From: Streptomyces sp. NBC_00250
GTDB lineage: Bacteria; Actinomycetota; Actinomycetes; Streptomycetales; Streptomycetaceae
Reading direction: 5' to 3'
Length of the DNA stretch: 64,000 nt
Assembly (NCBI RefSeq): GCF_036192275.1
Contig: NZ_CP108088.1
Span: 6,387,501 to 6,451,500 of the forward strand
Shown here: positions 43,034 through 51,207 of the stretch, piece after piece
How the letters are laid out: each line of letters opens with the position of its first letter
Numbering within the stretch: the stretch's first letter is position 1
The notes under the pieces: model-generated
What the model saw: only the letters and a program-made list of their open reading frames with translations
Databases searched by the model: none
Told to the model about the DNA's origin: nothing
Position numbers and translations under genes: made by a program

Positions 43034-43100
43034 GGACGCAGAGGGCGGACGCGGACGCGGAGGCGGACGCAGAGACGGACGCGGACGCGACGCGGACACG
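43034..43100. repeat. GGACGC hexamer array
   Basis: Units of GGACGC with variants GGAGGC, AGAGAC and AGAGGG repeat about eleven times in the divergent region between the WYL regulator and the VOC gene. The array covers the space where both promoters are expected. Confidence 0.75.
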
Positions 43101-43147
43101 GATCTGCGTGACCGCTACCTGCACAGCGCAACGAACGGAGCAGCATG

Positions 43148-43609
43148 ATGAGCCGCCGATTCCAGGTCACGTTCGACGCACACGACCCGGGGGCGCTGTC
43201 GACCTTCTGGCGTGACGCACTGGGTTACGTCCACCCCGCCCCGCCCGGGGTGGAACTGCCGGAGGGCGCGGACCCGCTGGCCGCGTGGGACGACTTCCTC
43301 GCGAAACTCGGGGTGCCGGAGGAGGAGCGCAACACGCGGTCGGCGCTGGAGGACCCGGAGGGTCAGGGACCGAGGGTGTTCTTCCAGCAGGTGCCGGAGG
43401 ACAAGGTGGCCAAGAACCGGGTGCACCTCGATGTCAGGGCGGCGCCCGGACTGGAGGGGGAGGAGAGGATGGCGGCGCTGGAGGCCGAATGCGAGCGGCT
43501 GGTCGCGCTGGGGGCGAAGCGGCTGCGCCGCTTCGAGCCGGAGCCGCCGATGAGTACCGGGTGGATCGTGATGGCGGACCCTGAGGGCAACGAGTTCTGT
43601 TTGGACTGA
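43148..43609 (+). CDS. VOC family protein
   Basis: The 153-residue product has VOC markers (FQVTFDAHDPGALSTFWRDAL at the start, RVFFQQVPEDKVAKNRVHLD in the middle, WIVMADPEGNEFCLD at the end). ATG 43145 and 43148 both exist; GGAG lies 4 and 7 bases upstream respectively, so I use 43148. It is divergent from the WYL regulator, which likely controls it. It is a probable small-molecule binding or resistance protein of unknown substrate. Confidence 0.88.
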   Translation: MSRRFQVTFDAHDPGALSTFWRDALGYVHPAPPGVELPEGADPLAAWDDFLAKLGVPEEERNTRSALEDPEGQGPRVFFQQVPEDKVAKNRVHLDVRAAPGLEGEERMAALEAECERLVALGAKRLRRFEPEPPMSTGWIVMADPEGNEFCLD

Positions 43610-43673
43610 GGGGTCTGGTGGGTGGGGTCTCCTAGGCGCGAGGGGTGGGCCGGGTTCGGGAGTGTCGGGTGGG

Positions 43674-43807
43674 ACCGCCCTCTTTCCGAGAGTCGCTCCT
43701 TCCGGCGGTGCGTCAAGGGCGCTCCCTGCGGTCGCGTCGCTGCGCGATGGCCTTCGGCCACCCTTGACCCACCGCCTCCAGGAGCGAAAGACCTCTCGGA
43801 GGGCGGT
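43674..43807. repeat. Terminal hairpin of left arm
   Basis: A segmented hairpin: ACCGCCCTC pairs with GAGGGCGGT, CCGAGAG with CTCTCGG, CGCTCCT with AGGAGCG, GGCGGTG with CACCGCC, and GTCAAGGG (43712) with CCCTTGAC (43761). The loop is about 40 nt. Confidence 0.85.
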
Positions 43808-44360
43808 CCGGGGGGCGGGGTCACCGCCGGGCCCCGGGCAGTATCCGGGGACGGCGTGCGTCTGCCGGCCGGTGGGTGGGGGCTTGGTTCGCGGCGGGGG
43901 TCGGTGGGTGGAGTTCCGATGGGTTCGGGGCGCGCTGCCGTGCGATGGGGCAGTCGGGCTCGGCTCGGCGGCCGGCGGCCGGTTCGGGGTGGGGCTTCAG
44001 GCCCCGCTGGTCGCTCCCGGTGGGTGGGAGGAGTGGAAACCCTGCATTACTCCGAGTAGCACGTCTCGGATTAAGACCCAAAGGGGGCACTTCGCCCATT
44101 CCGGGCGATGAAACTGCAAGAAACTCTCGCCAGCCGCTCCCACCACCCACGAACACAGACCAGCGGGGCCTGAAGCCCGACCAACCACCGACCGCAACCC
44201 GCTAAGCCAAGCCCGACCGCCCCATCGCACTGCCGCGCACCCCGAACCCACCGAACTGCACCCACCCAGCCCCGCCGCGAACCGAGCCCCCACCCACCGG
44301 CCGCCAGACGCACGCACCGACCCCGGATACTGCCCGGGGCTCTGCGTAGGCCGGGTCCCC

Positions 44361-44487
44361 CGGCCGCCCTCCGAGTGTGAAAAGGCGGCCTCCGCCGCCG
44401 GGTCAAGGGTGGGCGCAGCCCATCGGCGAAGCCGACTTGCCCTTGACGCGGTGGTGGAGGCCGCCACACTCGGAAAGAGGGCGGCCG
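44361..44487. repeat. Terminal hairpin of right arm
   Basis: The right-hand counterpart of the hairpin at 43674: CGGCCGCCCTC pairs with GAGGGCGGCCG, CCGAGTGTG with the facing CACACTCGG-like strand, GGCGGCCTCC with GGAGGCCGCC, and GTCAAGGG (44402) with CCCTTGAC (44440). Stem sequences differ from the left hairpin but pairing is kept. Confidence 0.8.
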
Positions 44488-44588
44488 CACCAGAAGCCCA
44501 CGTACCCGGCTCACCCCAGACACCTCACAGACCCGCACCTCCCAGGCCCCCGCACCCCCCGCACCCCCCGCACCCCCCCACCCCCCGC

Positions 44589-45764
44589 TCAACCGCACAA
44601 AGCCGTGTCCACCACCTTCAGCACACCGTTGATGCCCGCCTCCTCCATCGGGATGCTCGTCACCGCCACGTTTGCGGCCCGGCCGGCGTCGGTGACTCCG
44701 CCCCTGGTCTCGTAGCCCGCGATGTCACCGCCGTGGCCCCAGTAGACGCCGCCGCACGACAGCGGCCTGCTCATGAGCCCCAGGCCGTAGTGGAACCGGG
44801 TGCCCTCGATCGGCACCGTCGTGCGCATCTGGGTGCGCTGCGCCTCGGCGAGGAGGAGGTCGCTGCCGAGGAGCTTGCCGAAGAAGCGGTTGAGGTCCGA
44901 GTTGGTGGAGATCATCTGGCCCGCCGCCCAGGCCACCGACGGGTCGAGTTCCGTGAAGTCGCGCAGCGGCTCCCCCGCCTTCGTCCTGTGATAGCCCCTC
45001 GGGTGGGGTTCCCGGATGCTCTTGTCACCAGGAGCGGGGAAGTACGTGTGCCGCAGCCCGATCTTCTTGATGATGCGCCGGTCGATCTCTTCCGCCAACG
45101 GCCTGCCGGTGACCTTCTGGATGATCAGGCCGGCCAGTACGTAATTCGTGTTGCTGTAACTCCACTTCTTCCCCGGCTCGAATTCGGCCTTGTGCTTGAG
45201 CGCGATGTCGACGAGGTCGCGGGGTTCGAAGTACCGGTGCGGGAGTTCCTCGTCGCTGATGTCGTCCCCGTACTCCGGAATTCCGCTCGTGTGCTGCAGG
45301 AGCTGACGGACCGTGATGCGACCTCCGTCGATGCCCTCCCCGCGTACGAGGCCCGGGAGATACGTGTCGACCGACGCTTCGAGGTCGACCTTTCCCTCAC
45401 CGACCAATTGCAGGACGACCACCGCCGTGAACGTCTTGGTGTTGCTGCCGATCCGCACCTGACCGTCCCTCGGCACCTTCGCTCCGGTGGCCAGATTCCC
45501 CACCCCGGCGACGTACGTACGAGTGCGGCCCTCACCGTCCTCGACGCTCGCCAGCGCGGCGGGCTGGCCCTCCCTCACCAGCGCGTTCAGGCCCTGCTGG
45601 ACGGTGTCCTGCTTCGGGGCGGCGAACGCCGTGGGCGGCGCCAGGGCTCCCGCCGTCATGACGGCGACGACCACCGCGGCCGCAGCGGCCGCTCCTCCGC
45701 GGCGGCCTCCCACCTGCCGTCGGGAGAAGCGGAACCTCGATGCCTTCTTCGCTTGCGTGTTCAT
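44589..45764 (-). CDS. Serine-type D-Ala-D-Ala carboxypeptidase, R61-like
   Basis: This 391-residue secreted penicillin-binding enzyme has a signal peptide with an Ala/Val-rich core ending near TAFAA (about 48). The active-site motifs are SxxK in VRIGSNTKTFTAVVVLQL, the Tyr in WSYSNTNYVLAGL (YxN) and HGG in VYWGHGGDIAGY. A Cys in LSCG and the terminal ALCG match the disulfide of Streptomyces R61 DD-peptidase, and the order and spacing are the same. It trims pentapeptide stems of peptidoglycan. AAGGA lies 6 bases before ATG 45764. It diverges from a kinase/regulator pair that probably senses the envelope. Confidence 0.92.
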   Translation of the reverse strand: MNTQAKKASRFRFSRRQVGGRRGGAAAAAAVVVAVMTAGALAPPTAFAAPKQDTVQQGLNALVREGQPAALASVEDGEGRTRTYVAGVGNLATGAKVPRDGQVRIGSNTKTFTAVVVLQLVGEGKVDLEASVDTYLPGLVRGEGIDGGRITVRQLLQHTSGIPEYGDDISDEELPHRYFEPRDLVDIALKHKAEFEPGKKWSYSNTNYVLAGLIIQKVTGRPLAEEIDRRIIKKIGLRHTYFPAPGDKSIREPHPRGYHRTKAGEPLRDFTELDPSVAWAAGQMISTNSDLNRFFGKLLGSDLLLAEAQRTQMRTTVPIEGTRFHYGLGLMSRPLSCGGVYWGHGGDIAGYETRGGVTDAGRAANVAVTSIPMEEAGINGVLKVVDTALCG

Positions 45765-45847
45765 CAGCTGTCCTTCCGTCGATCGGGCAGGACACGATCA
45801 TGTTTTCCAGGGGGCGGATGCGCATCGCGGGAAGGCGGGAGCTTTTG

Positions 45848-45865
45848 CTCCCCCGATCGGGGGAG
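45848..45865. promoter_or_regulatory. Perfect 18-bp palindrome between DD-peptidase and kinase genes
   Basis: CTCCCCCGATCGGGGGAG is a perfect 18-bp palindrome located 35 bp before the kinase ATG and 83 bp from the divergent DD-peptidase start. It could be an operator or a hairpin in the kinase leader. Confidence 0.55.
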
Positions 45866-45900
45866 GCCGCTCGTGAACCGCCCGTACATACTGGCCGATT

Positions 45901-47181
45901 ATGATCAAGGGACTCCGGCCGCTGCTGCGCCGTTCCACGTACTCGGGAGCGTTGTTCGCCTACGGCGCCGTTCTGGCCAGCCTTCCCCTGTTGTCCTTCG
46001 CGCTGCTGCCGGCGCTGGCGTGGCGATCCGCTCCCGAGGGAGTCCAGATCGTCGTGGTCCTGCTCGTCTGGGCGGCACTGATCGGCCTGATCGGTCTGGC
46101 CCGCACCACTCGGCGGGTACTGGTCGTGTCCGCCCGTCGGCTGCTGAGGGTGGCGTTGCCGACCCCGGCCGCCCCGAGGGCCGCCGTTCCCTCGTCCGTC
46201 CCCTCCTCCGTCCCGTCCGTCGCCGACCGTTGGCGGACTCCGCTCTGGCTGTTGCTGCATGTGACGCTCGGCTGGACGGGTGCGCTCGCGAGCGGTGTGC
46301 TGCTCTTCGTGGCCCTGACCCTCCCGGGGGGTTGGCTCGGCGCGGAGTTCGCGCTGAGCCTGTTCGGCCGGTCGGTGCGGGTGGAGGGCGGCTGGCAGAG
46401 CTGGGCGGTGGCGTCGGGCTGTCTGCTGCTCGCGGCAGCCGTCTGCGTGCTGGTCACCAACGCCCTGCGGTGGTCGGCGCCGAGGCTGCTCGGGCCGTCG
46501 ACGGCCGAGCGGCTCGCCCTCGCGGCCGAGCGGGAACTGCGGCTGGCCGAACGCAACCGGCTGGCCCACGAGTTGCACGACTCCATCGGGCACACCCTGA
46601 CGACGACCACGATCCAGGCCGCTGTCGCGAGCGAGTTGATGTCCGCCGACCCGGTGGCGGCGCGGGCCGCCCTGCGCAGCATCGAGGAGTCGGCCCGCGC
46701 CGCGCTCGAAGACCTGGACTACGTGCTCGGGGTGCTGCGCGAGCAGGAGGCCGAGACGGCGCCGACCCGCACCCTGGCCGATCTGCCCGAGCTGCTCGAC
46801 CGGTTGCGGCACGCGGGCGCGGCGGTGGAGTGGGACCGGTCGGGGGATCTGGCGCAGGTGCAGGGGACGCTGTCCCGGGCGGCGTACCGGATCCTGCAGG
46901 AGGGGCTGACCAACGCCATGCGGCACGGAGCGGGCGGTCCGATCGAGGTGCGGGTGGCGGCCGGACCGGACGTTCTTGAGCTCGGCGTGGTCAACGAGAC
47001 CGGGGCCGGTACGGAGGTGAGTGCGGGGCCGGGCCGACGGAAGGCCTTTCCCACCTCCGGGCACGGGCTGCCCGGTCTCGTCGAGCGCGTGCGCCTGTTG
47101 CACGGGGAGATCGAGGCGGGCCCGGACGGGCCGAGGCACTGGCGACTGGCGGTCAGGCTGCCCGTACGGTTGTCGGCATGA
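45901..47181 (+). CDS. Sensor histidine kinase (HisKA_3)
   Basis: The 426-residue kinase has four predicted transmembrane helices (about 15-65 and 110-195). A HisKA_3 region follows with the phospho-acceptor in LAHELHDSIGHTLTTTTIQ (about 222-240), then an HATPase domain (RILQEGLTNAMRHGAGGP, then HGLPGLVERVRLLHGEI). It has no extracellular domain of any size. Its stop overlaps the response-regulator ATG (ATGA), so the pair is translationally coupled. Divergence from an R61-type DD-peptidase suggests control of cell-wall enzymes. Confidence 0.9.
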   Translation: MIKGLRPLLRRSTYSGALFAYGAVLASLPLLSFALLPALAWRSAPEGVQIVVVLLVWAALIGLIGLARTTRRVLVVSARRLLRVALPTPAAPRAAVPSSVPSSVPSVADRWRTPLWLLLHVTLGWTGALASGVLLFVALTLPGGWLGAEFALSLFGRSVRVEGGWQSWAVASGCLLLAAAVCVLVTNALRWSAPRLLGPSTAERLALAAERELRLAERNRLAHELHDSIGHTLTTTTIQAAVASELMSADPVAARAALRSIEESARAALEDLDYVLGVLREQEAETAPTRTLADLPELLDRLRHAGAAVEWDRSGDLAQVQGTLSRAAYRILQEGLTNAMRHGAGGPIEVRVAAGPDVLELGVVNETGAGTEVSAGPGRRKAFPTSGHGLPGLVERVRLLHGEIEAGPDGPRHWRLAVRLPVRLSA

Positions 47182-47933
47182 CAGGCCCCGACTCCGGCGA
47201 GACCGTGACGACCCTCCTGATCGCGGACGACGACGAGGTGACCCGCAGCGGTCTGCGTACCTTGCTCGCGGCGCAGCCGGGGATCGCGGTGGTCGGGGAG
47301 GCCGCCGACGGTGTGGAGGCGGTCGAGCGGGCGCGGCGGCTGCGTCCGGACGTGGTCCTGATGGACGTACGGATGCCACGCCGCAACGGGATCGAGGCCA
47401 CCCGGCAACTCCTCGCCGAGTCACCGGAGTTGTCGGAGTCTCCGGAGTTGACGAAGTCTCCGCATTCTCCGGAGTCGGCGGATTCGGTCGGCCCTTCCTT
47501 CGCGCCGCCGAAGGTCGTCGTCATCACCACGTTCGAGAACGACGACTACGTCACCGCCGCGCTCAGCGCGGGGGCCAGCGGCTTCGTGCTCAAGCGGCTT
47601 CCGGTCCGGCAGATCGCGGAGGCCGTGCGGGTGGTGGCGGCGGGGGAGGCGATCCTCTTCCCGGCGACGCTGCGCCGGATGGTCGCCGCCCGTCCGCTGG
47701 ACTCCGCAGCGGCGCTGCCGAAGGCGGCGCTGACGGGGCGGGAGGAGGAGGTGTTGCGGCTGATGGCCACCGGTCTGTCCAACCCGGAGATCGCGGAGTC
47801 GCTGACGGTGAGCCTGGAGACGGTGAAGACGCACGTCGGGAACGTGCTGACCAAGCTGGGCGCACAGAACCGGACCCACGCGGTGGTCATCGCGTACGAG
47901 TCCGGTCTGGTGGTGCCGGGGTTCACCGGCTGA
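47178..47933 (+). CDS. NarL-type response regulator with inserted repeat
   Basis: A receiver domain (about 12-150) has LLIADDDEVTRSGLRTLL, the phosphorylation site in VVLMDVRMPRRNG, VVVITTFEN and the Lys in GFVLKRLP. The LuxR output domain is about 185-245 (LTGREEEVLRLMATG, IAESLTVSLETVKTHVGNVL). The product is 251 residues instead of ~220 because of an in-frame insertion of roughly 25-30 residues between the helix after the phosphorylation site and the TTF strand. The inserted codons repeat GAGTC(A/T)CCGGAGTTG, encoding SPEL-type repeats. The insertion is in a surface loop and probably tolerated. Confidence 0.88.
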   Translation: MTGPDSGETVTTLLIADDDEVTRSGLRTLLAAQPGIAVVGEAADGVEAVERARRLRPDVVLMDVRMPRRNGIEATRQLLAESPELSESPELTKSPHSPESADSVGPSFAPPKVVVITTFENDDYVTAALSAGASGFVLKRLPVRQIAEAVRVVAAGEAILFPATLRRMVAARPLDSAAALPKAALTGREEEVLRLMATGLSNPEIAESLTVSLETVKTHVGNVLTKLGAQNRTHAVVIAYESGLVVPGFTG

Positions 47934-47961
47934 CGCGGCCGCCCGTGTGTTCCCGGCCCGG

Positions 47962-47997
47962 GAGGGTCCGGCCAGGGGGACACCTGGCCGGACCCTC
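47962..47997. terminator. Perfect 15-bp hairpin terminator
   Basis: Arms GAGGGTCCGGCCAGG and its exact complement enclose a 6-base loop. It lies between the regulator stop (47933) and the end of the convergent gene (48096) and can stop both. Confidence 0.8.
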
Positions 47998-48095
47998 GCG
48001 CGCGTGGGTGTAGGTGCCCGGACTCAGGCCGGGTCGCGACCTGGAGAGCGACGCACGCGGACCGTCCGGAGGGGACGCGCCGCAGAGCGATCGAC

Positions 48096-48530
48096 TCAGG
48101 CGAGGACCTCGATCCTCCACTGGGGGTCCCGGTCGTCCGTGCGGACGAAGACGCGCTTGGGGAGCAGGGACCGGTCCTCGAAGAGGTCGCGGCCGAGGGC
48201 CAGGCCGTTCTGGTCGATCACGTACATGCCGTCCTTGAGGTCGACGAGCGAGGTGATCGTGGTGGTGCCGTCGGCGTCGACGCGCTGGAGGCGCCAGACG
48301 GAGGCGGGGGAGTCGTCGGGGCGGACGACCGCCGGGGCGCGCTCGGTGCCCGCCGAGGCGATGGTCTCCTCCGTGCCCTTCGCGCTCATCCGGAAGCCCC
48401 CGTCCTCCCGGGTGACCAGCCACTCCCCGGCCCGGGTCGGGTCGGCGAGGAAGCCGACCAGGGCCCCGTCCTGGGCTCCGACGGGGGCCCCCTTCGCGTA
48501 CAGCTTGACGACCTTGCCGGCGTTCGACAT
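48096..48530 (-). CDS. Uncharacterised 144-residue protein
   Basis: ATG 48530 is preceded by AGGAGGAGCG, a very strong ribosome-binding site; the longer open frame upstream is not needed. The product has no signal peptide or membrane helix. It has repeated short beta elements (VVKLYAKGAPVGAQ, GEWLVTREDGGFRM, GMYVIDQNGLALGRDLF, DPQWRIEVLA), consistent with a beta-trefoil-like or similar all-beta fold. I cannot assign a family. Confidence 0.75.
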   Translation of the reverse strand: MSNAGKVVKLYAKGAPVGAQDGALVGFLADPTRAGEWLVTREDGGFRMSAKGTEETIASAGTERAPAVVRPDDSPASVWRLQRVDADGTTTITSLVDLKDGMYVIDQNGLALGRDLFEDRSLLPKRVFVRTDDRDPQWRIEVLA

Positions 48531-48661
48531 CGCTCCTCCTGGGGTGGGTACGGCAGTTACGCGGACACTGCCCGTACGGCCCTGCCCGAGGCCAGTGAAC
48601 ACGCAGGTCATAGGCTGTGTGGCGCTGAGAAGTCGTCAGGGAGGGGAAGGTTCCGCGCGCC

Positions 48662-49795
48662 GTGGAGCACGATCGGAGTCAGGATCAGGGTGGGGTTCGG
48701 GGCAGGTCTCGGGGGCGGTCGGAGGTGTCGCGGGGCACGAACGGCCCGGCGTCCGTGAGGCCGACCGGGGAACGCTGGTGGCGGCGGCCCGGGTTCGTCG
48801 TCCTCTGTCTCGTCCTCATGCCGCCGGCGGGCATCGTGCTGGCCTGGCGGACCCGGTGGTCGCCGGGTCGGAAGGTGCTCGCGACCGTCCTCTCGGGGGT
48901 CTGGTTCGTGGCCGTGGGCACGAGCGATTCGTCCACGGACAAGCCCACCGTCGCCGACGCCAGGCCGCTCGTCGGCACGCGTCCGACGGCCTTCGCCCCC
49001 TACATCCCGCCCACGCCCACCCCGACCCCCACGGTGCGGCGGGTCGTGGCCGACTACCGGGGGCAGAATCTGGAGACGGCGTCGCGGGCGGCGTACGACG
49101 CCGGGTTCCGTGCGCGGTCGCACGACGCGACCGAGGACGACAAGATGCAGCTCGTGGACGGCAACTGGAAGGTGTGCTTCCAGGATCCGGCCGCCGGGGA
49201 GACGGCCACGGCCTCGCAGGGGCGGCGGATCAGGATCGAGTTCGCCGTCGTCGAGAAGAGCAGCCCGTGCCCGGCGCGGGACGGGGTGGCCGTCGTCTTC
49301 CCCGAGGTGCCGAACGTGGTCGGCATGACCTTCGCGAAGGGCTCGGCCGAACTGCGCGAGGTGGGCCTCACGGAGATCCGGGGGGCCAGCGTGTACACGG
49401 ACGTGGAGCTGAGCGCCCGGCACGAGGACTGGCGGATCTGCTTCCAGAACCCGGAGGCGGGCGAGGACGTCGAGCGGCCCGCCCACATGTCCGTACGCCT
49501 CTCCCTGGCCCGGCCCGGTCTGTCCTGCCCGAGCGAGGACTACGCCCGTCTGTACGGGGACTCGGATCGGGACTCGGATCGCGACTCCGACCCGAACCGC
49601 CACGGCAGCGGTAACGGCAGCTCCGGTGGTTCCGGCAGCTCCGGCAGCTCCGGTGGTTCCGGCGGCGGCCTCGCCTACTACAAGAACTGCGACGCCGTCC
49701 GTGCCGCCGGCAAGGCCCCCATCTACCGGGGGCAGCCCGGCTACCGCTCCGGCCTCGACCGCGACAACGACGGCAAGGCCTGCGACTGGTCCTGA
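48662..49795 (+). CDS. Membrane-anchored protein with PASTA-like domains and an excalibur domain
   Basis: This 377-residue protein starts at a GTG. A basic N-terminus leads to two adjacent transmembrane helices (about 45-85). A Pro/Thr spacer, two PASTA-like units (YRGQNLETASRAAYDAGF, VVGMTFAKGSAELREVGL, each with a Cys pair), an Asp/Ser/Gly linker with a DSDRDSDRDS run, and a C-terminal excalibur calcium-binding domain follow (YYKNCDAVRAAGKAPIYRGQ, then DRDNDGKACDW). Excalibur carries a DxDxDG EF-hand-like loop. It is presumably a surface protein binding cell wall and calcium. Confidence 0.85.
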   Translation: MEHDRSQDQGGVRGRSRGRSEVSRGTNGPASVRPTGERWWRRPGFVVLCLVLMPPAGIVLAWRTRWSPGRKVLATVLSGVWFVAVGTSDSSTDKPTVADARPLVGTRPTAFAPYIPPTPTPTPTVRRVVADYRGQNLETASRAAYDAGFRARSHDATEDDKMQLVDGNWKVCFQDPAAGETATASQGRRIRIEFAVVEKSSPCPARDGVAVVFPEVPNVVGMTFAKGSAELREVGLTEIRGASVYTDVELSARHEDWRICFQNPEAGEDVERPAHMSVRLSLARPGLSCPSEDYARLYGDSDRDSDRDSDPNRHGSGNGSSGGSGSSGSSGGSGGGLAYYKNCDAVRAAGKAPIYRGQPGYRSGLDRDNDGKACDWS

Positions 49796-49898
49796 CGGGC
49801 CGCCCGCCCCCGACCCGTGTCGGTCATCCGGGGCAGCCTGCCGGGTCCCTTCGGCGTGCGACACGCGCCGGGGGCCCCGCGCGGTGTACGGCTAGGGC

Positions 49899-50222
49899 AT
49901 GACCCTTCCCGTTGACCGGCTCACCGACCCGGCCGTGCGTGCGTTCGTCACGGCCCTCAACGCCAATGACCAGACCGCCTTCCTGGAGACCCTGGCTCCA
50001 GGAGCGACCATGTCCGACGACGGGTCCGACCGGGACCTGGGCGAATGGACGGAGAAGGAGATCTTCGCCTCGCGCGGGCACATGGAGATCGAGTCCGAGA
50101 AGGGCGGCGGTCTCGATCTCGTCGCACGCTTCCGGAACGACACCTGGGGCGAGATGAAGACCCGCTGGCACTTCGTCGTCGAGGGCGGCAAGATCTCCCG
50201 CTTCGAGACCGGTCAGGCCTGA
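49899..50222 (+). CDS. NTF2-like (SnoaL-type) small protein
   Basis: The 107-residue protein has the cone-shaped NTF2-like pattern: VRAFVTALNANDQTAFLETL with an ATMSDDGSDRDL loop, an EWTEKEIFAS segment, then the strands LDLVARFRNDTWGEMKTRW and HFVVEGGKISRFETG. Such proteins are enzymes or ligand-binding proteins in many pathways, and nothing here points to a substrate. ATG 49899 is used. Confidence 0.85.
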   Translation: MTLPVDRLTDPAVRAFVTALNANDQTAFLETLAPGATMSDDGSDRDLGEWTEKEIFASRGHMEIESEKGGGLDLVARFRNDTWGEMKTRWHFVVEGGKISRFETGQA

Positions 50223-50223
50223 C

Positions 50224-50326
50224 CCCGCCCACCGTCCGCACGTCGGGCGGGGCCGTCCCCGCCCAGGTCCGTGCGTCGGTCGTCCCCGCCCACCGTCCGT
50301 GCGTCGGGCGGGGTCATCCCCGCCCG
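50224..50326. repeat. Alternating direct repeats carrying two terminator hairpins
   Basis: CCCCGCCC recurs at 50224, 50258, 50285 and 50319. Two units share ACCGTCCG, then CGTCGGGCGGGG. Each long unit forms a perfect 8-bp hairpin GGGCGGGG-N4-CCCCGCCC (50246..50265 and 50307..50326). The second overlaps the stop of the convergent SDR gene. Confidence 0.8.
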
Positions 50327-51072
50327 ATGTACGGCATCCCCGTCGCCATCACCGTCGCGAACTGCACGTTCGCCTCCAGCGGCAGTGCCGCCATGTGCAC
50401 CACCGTCGCCGCCACGTCCGCCGCGTCCATCACCGGCTCCACGGCCAGTTCCCCGTTGGCCTGGAGGATGCCGGTCTGCATGCGGGCCGTCATCTCCGTC
50501 GCCGCGTTGCCGATGTCCAGCTGACCGCAGGCGATCCGGTACGGGCGTCCGTCGAGCGACAGGGATTTCGTCAGGCCCGTCATCGCGTGCTTCGTCGCCG
50601 TGTACGCGATCGAGTGCGGGCGCGGTACGTGGGCGGAGATCGATCCGTTGTTGATGATCCGGCCGCCCTGCGGGTCCTGTTCCTTCATGGTCCGGAAGGC
50701 CGCCTGGGCGCAGAGGAACGCGCCCGTCAGGTTGACGTCGACGACCGCGCGCCAGGTGTCCGGGTCCAGGTCCTCGACGGGGACGCCGCCGCCCGCGAAC
50801 GTGCCGGCGTTGTTGAAGAGCAGGTCGACGCGGCCGTAGCGGTCCCGTACCGCCGTGAAGAGGGCCGCCACCTGCTCCGCCGACGTCACGTCCGTCGGGA
50901 CGACCAGGAAGTCGCCCGGCCCGGCGTCCCCGGCGGGCAGGGCCGCCGCCGTCTCCTCCAGGGCGTCCGCCCGGCGTCCTGCCAGGGCCACCGACCAGCC
51001 GGCCGCCGCGAGGGCGTGGGCCACGCTGCGGCCGATGCCCGAACCCGCTCCCGTCACCACTGCGATGCTCAT
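50314..51072 (-). CDS. Short-chain dehydrogenase/reductase
   Basis: The product is a 252-residue classical [20 protein letters not shown] (cofactor loop), [50 protein letters not shown] with the catalytic Ser-Tyr-Lys (about 145-163), and [13 protein letters not shown]. Arg/Gly residues after the first strand (LAGRRADAL) favour NADP. The substrate is unknown. ATG 51072 is used; the divergent neighbour is PhoD. Confidence 0.88.
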   Translation of the reverse strand: MSIAVVTGAGSGIGRSVAHALAAAGWSVALAGRRADALEETAAALPAGDAGPGDFLVVPTDVTSAEQVAALFTAVRDRYGRVDLLFNNAGTFAGGGVPVEDLDPDTWRAVVDVNLTGAFLCAQAAFRTMKEQDPQGGRIINNGSISAHVPRPHSIAYTATKHAMTGLTKSLSLDGRPYRIACGQLDIGNAATEMTARMQTGILQANGELAVEPVMDAADVAATVVHMAALPLEANVQFATVMATGMPYIGRG

Positions 51073-51207
51073 GGGCGCGCAGCGTACGCGAGACGCGTGC
51101 CCCATGAACTCATTGTCCCGACACGTGGATGTTCTGTACCCGACAACGTGAGGTCGTCCCGCCCCCCTCGAATGACGGACGGACAGCATCCGTCTGGGGA
51201 GGGCCAC

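Larger units (their letters stand above)
43674..44487. repeat. 0.8-kb imperfect inverted repeat, gene-free
   Basis: Two arms of roughly 360 bp, mostly similar, face each other around an axis near 44085 with a ~90-bp unpaired centre. Exact matches prove the symmetry: the 20-bp block beginning GCCCCGGGCAG at 43831..43850 is the complement of 44321..44340; the 21-bp block at 43992..44012 is the complement of 44158..44178; CCGCCCTCTTTCCGAG at 43675..43690 of 44469..44484. The midpoints agree within about 6 bp. The centre has two small hairpins (44051..44070, 44092..44108). Open frames here are artefacts of the repeat; I call no gene between 43610 and 44588. Confidence 0.9.

Noticed and set aside
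43622..44598. Several open frames on both strands inside the inverted repeat that look like related Gly/Arg-rich proteins
   Set aside because: They are mirror readings of the two complementary arms, lack ribosome-binding sites and normal codon use, and have no family pattern.
51073..51207. Possible PHO box before phoD (GTTCTGTACCC)
   Set aside because: Only a single partial unit is visible; a PHO box needs at least two 11-bp direct repeats.
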